64,000 nucleotides of DNA from Porticoccaceae bacterium (GTDB lineage: Bacteria; Pseudomonadota; Gammaproteobacteria; Pseudomonadales; Porticoccaceae): assembly GCA_024644595.1 (NCBI GenBank), contig JAHEHL010000004.1:201224-265223 (forward strand), given 5' to 3'. Each line of letters begins with the position of its first letter. The stretch's first letter is position 1. A program made the translations under genes and the position numbers. This document shows positions 1-7,478 of the stretch, piece after piece. The notes under the pieces were generated by a model. It ran no database searches and was not told the origin of the DNA. It saw only the letters and a program-made list of their open reading frames with translations.

Positions 1-334
1 CGACGTGTTCTTTGCCCTGCGGTGTCTGATGAATATGCAGTGCGCGCGCCTTGCGCTGAGTTTCCTGCGCCGCCTGAAGCGGACAGGATTCGCCGGCCTG
101 ATCACAGGGAACCTGATAGCCGTGGGATACATTAAAACAATTGGGTTTCTGTTCCAGCGCGAGTTCGCCGAAAGCATCGCGGTACTGGTTGTTGTAGGCC
201 AGAATTTCATAGTTGGCAGAGACTAATATCGCCGGGCAGTCGTAACCTTCGAGCATAGCCCCTAAATTGGCGCCCAAATTGGCACCTGTGCTGGCCTCAT
301 GATGGGGAGCACGGTCAGACTGTATTAGATCCAT
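1..334 (-). CDS. fisR: FisR-like sigma-54-dependent activator, N-terminal part (runs off the window)
   Basis: The minus strand reads open from an ATG at 334 to the window edge, giving 111 residues. The segment looks like a PAS-type sensor domain (residues about 28-105, with 'ILAYNNQYRDAF'). Three cysteines, C66, C77 and C84, are spaced 11 and 7 residues apart. This is the spacing of C53/C64/C71 in the sensor domain of FisR of Cupriavidus, which reacts with sulfane sulfur and then activates sigma-54 transcription of pdo-sqr. The AAA+ and Fis DNA-binding domains would lie outside the window. The gene is divergent from pdo/sqr and is followed by a sigma-54 promoter, which supports the role strongly. 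The Shine-Dalgarno sequence is weak. The N-terminus carries a small repeat (GANLGANLGA). The identity rests on cysteine spacing and context, not on an alignment. Confidence 0.75.
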   Translation of the reverse strand, partial: MDLIQSDRAPHHEASTGANLGANLGAMLEGYDCPAILVSANYEILAYNNQYRDAFGELALEQKPNCFNVSHGYQVPCDQAGESCPLQAAQETQRKARALHIHQTPQGKEHV

Positions 335-345
335 AGAACTGCCAT

Positions 346-377
346 TTTTGGTAATTGTTTTGCCAATTTTGGCAATT
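346..377. promoter_or_regulatory. Candidate FisR upstream activating sequence
   Basis: TTTTGGTAATT (346-356) and TTTTGGCAATT (367-377) are direct repeats exactly 21 bp apart, two helical turns, so both present the same face. The second overlaps an inverted repeat, TTGCCAA (360-366) and TTGGCAA (369-375), with a 2-bp spacer. The site is about 100 bp upstream of the sigma-54 promoter and just upstream of the fisR start. That is the usual place for an enhancer bound by a bacterial enhancer-binding protein, and it could also give autoregulation. Confidence 0.5.
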
Positions 378-445
378 AGTTTCACCACTGTCAATTTGGT
401 TTTCCATAATCGCAGGTAAATCAAGGCCTCCAGAACCGTTTAAAG

Positions 446-463
446 TTGGCATAGTTAATGCAA
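446..463 (+). promoter_or_regulatory. Sigma-54 (-24/-12) promoter of the sulfide-oxidation operon
   Basis: TTGGCATAGTTAATGCAA has GG at 448-449 and GC at 460-461, separated by exactly 10 bases as RpoN promoters require, with the flanking bases TTGGCA and TGCAA close to consensus. Transcription should begin near 473, about 85 bp before pdo. The downstream half is duplicated: AGTTAATGCAAT occurs at 453-464 and again at 469-480. The second copy lacks its own -24 GG at the right distance, so only the first is a good promoter. Confidence 0.7.
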
Positions 464-556
464 TACCCAGTTAATGCAATAGAACGTCTATACAAGGCGT
501 GGTTAAAAAATAGACATAAAAGCGCAGGTATCAGCTGACCGCAAAGGAGTAATCTT

Positions 557-1450
557 ATGAACAATCTGGCTCATCCATCCGAGATGCAACTAAATCCTGA
601 AGTCGCGGTTTTTTTCGATCAACAGAGCAACACTTTTTCCTATGTTATTCAGGACCCGACATCGGACGCCTGTGCCATTGTCGATTCAGTTCTCGATTTT
701 GACTACCCTTCCGGCCACTTTAGTACTGCCGGTGCCGATGCAATCAAAGAGTATATTCAGGAGCGCAACCTGCGAGTGGAGTGGCACATCGAGACCCATG
801 TTCACGCCGACCATCTGTCAGCAGCGCCGTATCTACAAGAGCACCTCGGCGGCAAGCTGGCTATAGGTGAGCAGATCATTACTGTGCAGGAGACCTTCGG
901 CAAGCTATTTAATGAAGGCACCGAATTTCAACGCGACGGCTCGCAGTTTGATCGCCTTCTCAAGGACGGTGATAGCTACACCATCGGCAATATGACCGCT
1001 ACCGCCATTCACACCCCCGGCCACACTCCCGCCTGCATGGTTCATATTGTCGGCAATGCCGCCTTTGTCGGTGACACCATCTTTATGCCGGATGCCGGCA
1101 CTGCTCGCGCCGATTTTCCCGGCGGCAGTGCACATGAGCTCTATCGGTCGGTGCAGAAAATTCTCGCTCTGCCGCCAGAAACGCGACTCTACCTGTGCCA
1201 CGATTACGGCCCCAACGGTCGTGAGGTGGATTATCAGACAACCGTCGCTGAACAGCGCCAACACAATATCCACGTCAATAAAAATATTGATGAGCAGCAG
1301 TATGTTGAAATGCGCGAAACCCGCGATAAGACACTTGGCATGCCCAGTCTTATCATGCCTTCAATACAGACCAATATGCGTGGTGGGCACTTCCCCGAAG
1401 CTGAAACAAATGGCGTGGTCTACCTCAAAGTACCTATTAATGTTTTTTAA
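557..1450 (+). CDS. pdo: Persulfide dioxygenase (ETHE1/Blh-type metallo-beta-lactamase fold)
   Basis: This non-haem iron enzyme would oxidise glutathione persulfide, the product of sulfide:quinone oxidoreductase, to sulfite and glutathione. The 297 residues have the metallo-beta-lactamase layout. The metal motif THVHADH has H81, H83, D85 and H86. HTPGH contains H156, and GDTIF contains D173. ETHE1 binds a single iron with two histidines and an aspartate drawn from these positions. 'DFPGGSA' and 'LCHDYGPNGR' near residues 190-220 are typical of the bacterial PDO/Blh group. AAAGGAG at 543-549 sets the ATG. It is the first gene after the sigma-54 promoter, 78 bp before the SQR fusion. Generic MBL hydrolase is the alternative, but the SQR neighbour makes PDO much more likely. 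Confidence 0.88.
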   Translation: MNNLAHPSEMQLNPEVAVFFDQQSNTFSYVIQDPTSDACAIVDSVLDFDYPSGHFSTAGADAIKEYIQERNLRVEWHIETHVHADHLSAAPYLQEHLGGKLAIGEQIITVQETFGKLFNEGTEFQRDGSQFDRLLKDGDSYTIGNMTATAIHTPGHTPACMVHIVGNAAFVGDTIFMPDAGTARADFPGGSAHELYRSVQKILALPPETRLYLCHDYGPNGREVDYQTTVAEQRQHNIHVNKNIDEQQYVEMRETRDKTLGMPSLIMPSIQTNMRGGHFPEAETNGVVYLKVPINVF

Positions 1451-1528
1451 CGGGTCAAACCAACGCTATAGTGAATCCGTTAAAGACAATCATAAGATAA
1501 ACAGAGTTAGCCAGGAGCAACTATAAAA

Positions 1529-3130
1529 ATGAATATCACTACTCTAACGAATCAAGTTTCGGTCTCTGAACAAATTCACACCGACGACATCCAGACACTG
1601 GCCTCCCAGGGTGTTCAGATAATTGTCTGCAACCGACCCGACGGTGAAGCCGCCGATCAGCCAAGTTTTGCTGAGATTAGTGCCGCAGCTGCGACACAGG
1701 GTATCAAAGCGGTTAACTTACCCTTTACTGCCGGTCAGATGAATGAAGATCAGGCTCTTGAGTTTGCCGAGCTACTGGCAAGCGGAGAGCGAATCCACGC
1801 CTATTGCCGCACGGGCAACCGCTCGACACAGATCTTTAACGCCGCTGCAGGCGACGCAGCTCCCGTGGCAGCAGCACCTCAACAAACACCTAAAAAAGCC
1901 GCCGCCACCTATGACGTGGTTATTATCGGTGCCGGATCCGGAGGCATCGCTGCCTGTTCAAGCCTGCTAAAGCGCGATCAAACACTGCGTATCGCACTGA
2001 TTGATCCCTCCAGCAAACACTATTATCAGCCCGGCTGGACGATGGTTGGCGGCGGGGTCTTTGACGCCAAAAGCACAGAGAGAGAGACCGCCCAGCTGGT
2101 CGATCGCCGTGCCAGCTTGTTAAACAATCGTGTTACTCAGGTGGTGGCCGATGCCAACAAAGTGGTGCTCGATGATGGCAGTGAAGTCCATTACAAGCAG
2201 CTGATTGTAGCGCCTGGCCTGGTCATTAACTGGGCCGCCATTGAAGGCCTTGAGGAGACTCTGGGCAAAAATGGTGTGACCTCTAATTATCGCTATGATC
2301 TGGCACCCTACACATGGGAGCTGGTTCAGCAAACCGAAAAAGGCACCGCCATCTTCACCCAGCCACCGATGCCGATTAAATGCGCCGGCGCCCCGCAGAA
2401 AGCGCTTTATCTATCCGCCGATTACTGGCTGAAAAACAAACGTTTAAACAATATCAATATCGACTTCTGCAATGCCGGTGGCGCACTGTTTGGGGTGCCC
2501 GCCTATGTCGATGCGTTGATGTCCTACATTAAAAAGTACCGTGCCGATCTCAGTTTTAACCACAATCTGGTCAAGGTTGACGGCGCCACTCGTAAAGCCT
2601 GGTTTGATGTGACTGATGCCGACGGCAACAAGACCCAAGTGTGTAAAGCGTTCGATATGCTGCATGTCTGCCCTCCTCAGAGTGCACCAGACTTTATCCG
2701 CACCAGCGGCCTCTCCGATCAGGCTGGCTGGCTGGATGTCAACCCGCAGACCCTGCGTCACAACCACTACAGCAATATCTGGGGCCTCGGCGATGTCATG
2801 AATACCACCAACGCCAAAACCATGGCCGCTGTGCGCAAGCAGGTGCCAGTGGTCGCCACCAATATCTGTGCTGTGCAGGCCGGCAAAGACCCACAAGCAG
2901 CCTATGATGGCTATGGCTCCTGCCCATTAACGGTAGAGCGCGGCAAAATTGTTCTCGCCGAGTTCTGTTACGGCGGACGGGTGGCACCCACCTTCCCGTC
3001 CTGGCTTAACAACGGCGTCAAGCCCACTCGACTGGCCTGGTTATTGAAATCCGTGGGACTGCCTTTCGTCTACTGGAACATGATGCTGAAAGGTCGCGAG
3101 TGGTTTACTGACTGTCCGGCGGAAAAGTAA
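1529..3130 (+). CDS. sqr: DUF442-sulfide:quinone oxidoreductase fusion (type II SQR)
   Basis: Two domains are joined. Residues 1-105 are a DUF442 (TIGR01244) domain of the protein-tyrosine-phosphatase/rhodanese-like fold, with the loop CRTGNRS at C93-S99. Residues 125-533 are a type II SQR like mitochondrial SQOR. They include the FAD motif VVIIGAGSGG, 'YYQPGWTMVGGG', 'KCAGAPQK' (C285), 'GSCPL' (C465) and the C-terminal 'FVYWNMMLKGREW'. C285 and C465 match human C201 and C379, the redox pair, so the enzyme should be competent. SQR oxidises sulfide, reduces quinone at the membrane and hands the sulfane sulfur to an acceptor. DUF442 is usually separate or fused to the dioxygenase (Blh), and could relay the persulfide. 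AGGAG at 1513 supports the start. SulP begins 3 bp after the stop. Confidence 0.88.
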   Translation: MNITTLTNQVSVSEQIHTDDIQTLASQGVQIIVCNRPDGEAADQPSFAEISAAAATQGIKAVNLPFTAGQMNEDQALEFAELLASGERIHAYCRTGNRSTQIFNAAAGDAAPVAAAPQQTPKKAAATYDVVIIGAGSGGIAACSSLLKRDQTLRIALIDPSSKHYYQPGWTMVGGGVFDAKSTERETAQLVDRRASLLNNRVTQVVADANKVVLDDGSEVHYKQLIVAPGLVINWAAIEGLEETLGKNGVTSNYRYDLAPYTWELVQQTEKGTAIFTQPPMPIKCAGAPQKALYLSADYWLKNKRLNNINIDFCNAGGALFGVPAYVDALMSYIKKYRADLSFNHNLVKVDGATRKAWFDVTDADGNKTQVCKAFDMLHVCPPQSAPDFIRTSGLSDQAGWLDVNPQTLRHNHYSNIWGLGDVMNTTNAKTMAAVRKQVPVVATNICAVQAGKDPQAAYDGYGSCPLTVERGKIVLAEFCYGGRVAPTFPSWLNNGVKPTRLAWLLKSVGLPFVYWNMMLKGREWFTDCPAEK

Positions 3131-3133
3131 ATT

Positions 3134-4858
3134 ATGTGGAGACGCCTGCTCAATGCTGTGCCCGCCGCTGCCTGGCTAGGCGGCTATAACAGCGCCACAT
3201 TCAAGGCAGATCTGGTCGCCGGTGCAGTGGTGACGATGATGCTGATCCCGCAGTCGCTGGCCTATGCACTGCTCGCCGGGCTGCCTGCGGAAACTGGCCT
3301 CTATGCCAGCATCTTTCCGCTGATCGCCTATGCCATCTTTGGCAGTAGTCGAACCTTATCCGTTGGCCCGGTAGCAGTGGTTTCACTGATGACCATGGTC
3401 GCTCTAAGCAAAGTGGTTGAGCCCGGCTCTGCCGATTATCTCGGTGCGGCCATTGTGCTGGCTTTGCTCACTGGTGGCATCTTGCTGATCATGGGAGTTT
3501 TTCGGCTCGGCTTTGTCGCCAACTTTTTATCTCACACCGTGGTCTCGGGATTTATAACCGCCTCAGGCATTCTGATTGCCCTCAGTCAGCTGCGACATAT
3601 TTTGGGTATATCAGCACATGGCGATACGATTCCTGAAATTCTCTCCACACTGGTTGCCAATCTCAACGGCATTAACAGCGTCACCGCGGCGCTGGGTCTG
3701 TTGGTGCTGGTCTTTTTATTCTGGGCCCGCTCAGGTGTTGCCCCCCTACTCAGCCGTTTCGGTGTCGAGCGAAACAATGCTGCACTGATCGCCAAAGCGG
3801 CACCGGTAATCGGCGTTGTTGTCACTATCCTCTGTGTCTGGGGCTGGCGTCTGGACAGCCAGGGTGTGGCCATCGTCGGCACTATTCCCGCCGGACTGCC
3901 AACACTTATATGGCCCACCATGACTCTAGAACTGGTCGAAAAACTCTGGCTTCCAGCCCTGAGCATTGCCATTATTGGCTATGTCGAATCAGTTTCAGTA
4001 GGCAAAACTCTGGCGGCAAAAAAGCGCGGCAGCATTAATGCTAATCATGAATTGTTTGGGCTTGGCGCCGCGAATATCGCCTCGGCCTTTTCCGGCGCTT
4101 TCCCGGTTACCGGCGGACTTTCTCGCTCTGTTGTCAATTTCGATGCCGGCGCAGTCACTCAGGCCGCAAGCATCTATGCTGCAATCGGCATTGCTCTGGC
4201 ATCCCTCTACCTGACCCCGATGCTCTACTTTCTGCCCAAGGCAACACTGGCGGCCACTATTATTGTTGCCGTATTATCAATTGTCGATTTTTCGATTCTG
4301 AAAAAAACCTGGCACTACTCCAGCAGCGATTTCCGCGCGGTGATGATTACCATTCTTGGCACACTGCTGTTTGGTGTTGAAGTCGGTGTTATCTGCGGCG
4401 TGATGCTATCGATCGGCCTCTATCTCTACCGCACCTCGGTACCCCATGTTGCCGAGGTTGGTCTGGTGGAAAACACTCAGCACTTTCGCAATGTGCGCCG
4501 CTACCATGTCACCACCAACGACAAGATTCTCAACCTGCGGGTCGATGAAAGCCTGTTTTTTGCCAACGCCTCGTTTCTGGAAAATTTGGTCTACAGCAAG
4601 GTTTACGAGAACGATCAGATCGCCCATGTGGTGTTGATGTGCAGCGCGGTCAACGAAATTGATTTCAGCGCATTGGAAGTCTTGGAAATGATTAATCAGC
4701 GTCTCAACGAGCAGGGCATCAAATTACATCTCTCGGAAGTCAAGGGTCCAGTGATGGATGCCCTGCGCTATTCCGGCTTTGGTGACCATCTGTGCGGCAA
4801 TATTTATCTGACCCAATTTGAGGCATTTGAAGATTTGACCCGTTCCGCCCAATACTAA
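3134..4858 (+). CDS. SulP-family inorganic anion transporter with STAS domain
   Basis: This 574-residue inner-membrane protein has the SulP signature near the N-terminus ('LIPQSLAYALLAGLPAETGLY'), about 10-14 hydrophobic segments, and a cytoplasmic STAS domain from about residue 440 ('NEIDFSALEVLEMINQRL'). SulP proteins move sulfate, bicarbonate or other anions. Only 3 bp separate it from the SQR fusion, so the two are certainly co-transcribed. By context it should handle the oxidised sulfur product (sulfite, thiosulfate or sulfate), or supply a counter-ion. Many related operons carry a TauE/SafE-type exporter in this place. The substrate cannot be read from the sequence, and direction of transport is an inference. 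Confidence 0.82.
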   Translation: MWRRLLNAVPAAAWLGGYNSATFKADLVAGAVVTMMLIPQSLAYALLAGLPAETGLYASIFPLIAYAIFGSSRTLSVGPVAVVSLMTMVALSKVVEPGSADYLGAAIVLALLTGGILLIMGVFRLGFVANFLSHTVVSGFITASGILIALSQLRHILGISAHGDTIPEILSTLVANLNGINSVTAALGLLVLVFLFWARSGVAPLLSRFGVERNNAALIAKAAPVIGVVVTILCVWGWRLDSQGVAIVGTIPAGLPTLIWPTMTLELVEKLWLPALSIAIIGYVESVSVGKTLAAKKRGSINANHELFGLGAANIASAFSGAFPVTGGLSRSVVNFDAGAVTQAASIYAAIGIALASLYLTPMLYFLPKATLAATIIVAVLSIVDFSILKKTWHYSSSDFRAVMITILGTLLFGVEVGVICGVMLSIGLYLYRTSVPHVAEVGLVENTQHFRNVRRYHVTTNDKILNLRVDESLFFANASFLENLVYSKVYENDQIAHVVLMCSAVNEIDFSALEVLEMINQRLNEQGIKLHLSEVKGPVMDALRYSGFGDHLCGNIYLTQFEAFEDLTRSAQY

Positions 4859-4945
4859 CGTACTGCTAAGAACTAAGACTCAGGTCAGCATTAAGGTACA
4901 GCCCAACAAACATTTATAACTCAACAGCAGTCTACAGAGGAAAAT

Positions 4946-6322
4946 ATGGAACTCGATCCATTTGTGCTATCCCGCATCCAGTTTGCCGCCAACATTAGTT
5001 TTCATATCCTTTTTCCCAGCATCACTATCGGACTTTGCTGGTTTTTGCTGTTCTTTCGCATCCAGTATCTGCGCAGCGGCGACAAGTCCTGGGAGTACGC
5101 CTATTTTTCCTGGGTGAAAATTTTCGCTCTGACTTTCGCTTTGGGTGTTGTCTCGGGTATTACCATGAGCTTTCAGTTTGGTACCAACTGGCCGGGCTTT
5201 ATGGAGCGTGTCGGCAATATCGCCGGCCCGCTACTGGGCTATGAAGTACTGACCGCGTTTTTTATGGAAGCCTCATTTCTCGGCATCATGCTATTTGGTA
5301 AAGATAAGGTCAGTGATCGTGTGCATATGATTGCGACCTTTCTCGTCGCGATCGGCACAACCTTTTCGGCATTCTGGATTCTCAGTCTCAACTCCTGGAT
5401 GCAGACACCGGTAGGCTACGAGATTCGCGATGGCGTTTTCTTTGCCACCGATTGGTGGGCGATCGTCTTTAACCCCTCGTTCCCCTACCGCATGACCCAT
5501 ATGCTAATCGCCAGCCTGCTGACCAGCGCCTTTATGATCGCCGGCATCAGCGCCTGGCGTGTGCTCAAGAGCAGCGACGGCCCCAGCACCTGGCTGCTGT
5601 TGCGTGTTAGCCTGATCTCCGCAGCCCTGCTTACGCCGCTGCAAATTTTTGTCGGCGACCTTCATGGGCTCAATACACTCGAACATCAGCCGGCCAAAAT
5701 CGCCGCCATGGAAGCGATCTGGGAGACGGAAAAAGGAGCTCCGTTTACCTTGATTGGCCTGCCCAATGAAGAAACGCGCACGACTGATTACGCAATCAAA
5801 ATTCCTAAAGCCGCCAGTTTGGTACTGACCCACGAAATCGATGGTGAACTGCCTGGTCTGGATCAGTTTGAAGGCGAGCATCCACCAGTCGCCTTGGTGT
5901 TCTGGTCCTTCCGTGTAATGGTGGGTATGGGCTGCCTGATGCTATTGATCAGCTGGATCGGCTGCTATCAGCTTTGGCGTCGCAAAACCTTGGGGAAAAC
6001 CTATCTGATGGCGTTGGCGCCGATGGGTTTCTCCGGCTGGATTGCAGTACTCGCTGGCTGGTGGGTCACCGAAATTGGGCGTCAGCCGTGGGTAGTTTAC
6101 GGCGTGCTCCGGGCCAAAGATGTTGTCGCCAACCACCCGCCGGCAGTGTTGGTCGGATCTTTGACCGGTTACTTGGCCCTGTACGGATTTCTTTTGGTGG
6201 CCTATATCGGCGCGTTGAACTATCTGTCCTCAAAGGCACCCCGCTCCGCGGTATTAGTGCATGAATATGGACTCAACTCATCCGACACTGATTCCAGACC
6301 AGCAACACAGGAGCAGAAATAA
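4946..6322 (+). CDS. cydA: Cytochrome bd ubiquinol oxidase subunit I (CydA/CioA, short Q-loop)
   Basis: Subunit I of the bd quinol oxidase carries the haems. H20 in 'NISFHILFP' is the high-spin haem ligand position, H185 in 'FPYRMTHML' is the haem b558 ligand, and 'GRQPW' is the invariant motif near the quinol site. At 458 residues it lacks the long Q-loop insert of E. coli CydA and resembles the cyanide-insensitive CioA group of Pseudomonas. bd oxidases are known to keep working in sulfide that blocks haem-copper oxidases. It starts 87 bp after SulP, with CAGAGG upstream and no terminator visible between, so it probably belongs to the same sulfide-responsive unit. cydDC assembly genes are not in the window. 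Confidence 0.9.
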   Translation: MELDPFVLSRIQFAANISFHILFPSITIGLCWFLLFFRIQYLRSGDKSWEYAYFSWVKIFALTFALGVVSGITMSFQFGTNWPGFMERVGNIAGPLLGYEVLTAFFMEASFLGIMLFGKDKVSDRVHMIATFLVAIGTTFSAFWILSLNSWMQTPVGYEIRDGVFFATDWWAIVFNPSFPYRMTHMLIASLLTSAFMIAGISAWRVLKSSDGPSTWLLLRVSLISAALLTPLQIFVGDLHGLNTLEHQPAKIAAMEAIWETEKGAPFTLIGLPNEETRTTDYAIKIPKAASLVLTHEIDGELPGLDQFEGEHPPVALVFWSFRVMVGMGCLMLLISWIGCYQLWRRKTLGKTYLMALAPMGFSGWIAVLAGWWVTEIGRQPWVVYGVLRAKDVVANHPPAVLVGSLTGYLALYGFLLVAYIGALNYLSSKAPRSAVLVHEYGLNSSDTDSRPATQEQK

Positions 6323-6323
6323 T

Positions 6324-7316
6324 ATGGAACAATTTTTACCCATTGCTTTTATGCTGGTTATGGGACTGGCGCTGCTAATCTATGTTTTGCTCGATGGTTA
6401 TGATCTTGGGGTTGGCGCACTGTTGCCACTGGCGACAGATGATGAAAAAGATCTGATGATCGCCTCAATCGGTCCGTTTTGGGATGCCAACGAAACCTGG
6501 ATTGTGCTCGGCGTCGGTGTATTGTTAATTGCCTTTCCAGCAGCCCATGGCGTCATTCTCACCGCATTGTATATCCCGATCACCATTATGCTATTTGGTT
6601 TGATCCTCAGGGGCGTGGCATTCGATTTTCGAGTCAAGGCTGGCGATATTCACAAGGCGCGCTGGAACCGCCTCTTTTTCCTCGGTTCAGTGATTGCGTC
6701 GGGTTCTCAGGGCTGGATGCTTGGATCTTATATCACTGGCCTGCAGTCCGGACTCACCAACACCCTGTTCTCATTCCTTATCGCCCTGACACTGCCCGCG
6801 CTGTATGTAATCCTGGGCGCCTCATGGCTAATGATGAAAACCGAGGGCGCACTGTTTGATAAAGCCATCAAGTGGGCCCAGGCGGCGATTATCCCCATGG
6901 GTGTAGGCTTACTGTTGGTGTCGATCGCCACACCAATCGTCAGCCAGAGCATTGCCGACAAGTGGTTTGTGCTGCCCAATGCGATTGGTCTGATGCCGAT
7001 TCCGTTGAGCTGTATGGTAGTTTATGCGGGGCTACTATGGATCTTGCGTCGCCCGGATTTGCTGGCCCGTGGTTACGCCTGGACAGTGTTTGCCGGCCTG
7101 GTACTTATCTGCCTGATGGCATCACTGGGCCTAGCCTACAGCCTGTTCCCCTATATTGTTATCGACCAACTCACCATCTGGGAAGCAGCTGCGGCGACAG
7201 AATCGCTACAACTGATTTTCTACGGTGTCGCAATTACCCTGCCGGCGATTATTGGCTACACCATTTTTATCTATAAAATCTTTCACGGCAAAGCGAGTGA
7301 GCTGTCTTATGAGTAA
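6324..7316 (+). CDS. cydB: Cytochrome bd ubiquinol oxidase subunit II (CydB/CioB)
   Basis: This 330-residue membrane partner of CydA has about eight to nine helices, opening with 'LPIAFMLVMGLALLIYVLLD' followed by 'GYDLGVGAL', and carries the family motif 'GPFWDANETWIV'. The ATG at 6324 has CAGGAG at 6308-6313 and starts 1 bp after the cydA stop, giving tight coupling. A longer in-frame reading from 6261 would overlap cydA by 62 bases and add 21 non-conserved residues, so I rejected it. No small CydX/CydZ-like frame is evident after it. Confidence 0.9.
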   Translation: MEQFLPIAFMLVMGLALLIYVLLDGYDLGVGALLPLATDDEKDLMIASIGPFWDANETWIVLGVGVLLIAFPAAHGVILTALYIPITIMLFGLILRGVAFDFRVKAGDIHKARWNRLFFLGSVIASGSQGWMLGSYITGLQSGLTNTLFSFLIALTLPALYVILGASWLMMKTEGALFDKAIKWAQAAIIPMGVGLLLVSIATPIVSQSIADKWFVLPNAIGLMPIPLSCMVVYAGLLWILRRPDLLARGYAWTVFAGLVLICLMASLGLAYSLFPYIVIDQLTIWEAAAATESLQLIFYGVAITLPAIIGYTIFIYKIFHGKASELSYE

Positions 7317-7346
7317 TTTTTTATCAGTAGCCGTAGGCGTTTTCAA

Positions 7347-7376
7347 TTGCCCATGGCGCTGGTAAAAAGCTATAGT
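7347..7376 (+). promoter_or_regulatory. Candidate sigma-70 promoter upstream of the TauD-like gene
   Basis: TTGCCC (7347-7352) and TATAGT (7371-7376) are 18 bp apart, a reasonable -35/-10 pair, 30 bp after cydB. Transcription would begin near 7383, just before the tandem repeat at 7392-7440. This would give the TauD-like and CoA ligase genes their own promoter separate from the sulfide operon. Confidence 0.4.
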
Positions 7377-7391
7377 ATCTGAGAGGGATAA

Positions 7392-7440
7392 CGCGACCAG
7401 ACAGCACGACTAGAGCGCGCGACCGGGCAGCAAGCCTAGA
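7392..7440. repeat. Imperfect 23-bp tandem direct repeat, period 26
   Basis: 7392-7414 and 7418-7440 share 19 of 23 bases; both begin CGCGACC and end CTAGA. They sit in the presumed 5' leader of the TauD-like gene, between its promoter and ribosome-binding site. They may be paired operator sites or leader RNA structure. No binding protein can be named. Confidence 0.5.
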
Positions 7441-7478
7441 TAGAAAAAAGTATTTAAAATAATAAAAAAGAGGTGAGC

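Noticed and set aside
905-1273. Antisense open frames across pdo and sqr (also 2444-2896)
   Set aside because: Both are shadows of well-supported genes, with no start signals and atypical composition.
2795-2797. V423 of the SQR fusion, where human SQOR has a cysteine in GIGDC
   Set aside because: I first took this for the loss of the second catalytic cysteine. Counting back from the human C-terminus puts C379 in the SCPL motif, which is present here as C465. The redox pair is intact.
6261-6323. Earlier start for cydB
   Set aside because: It would overlap cydA by 62 bases and add residues absent from CydB proteins; the ATG at 6324 has a good ribosome-binding site.
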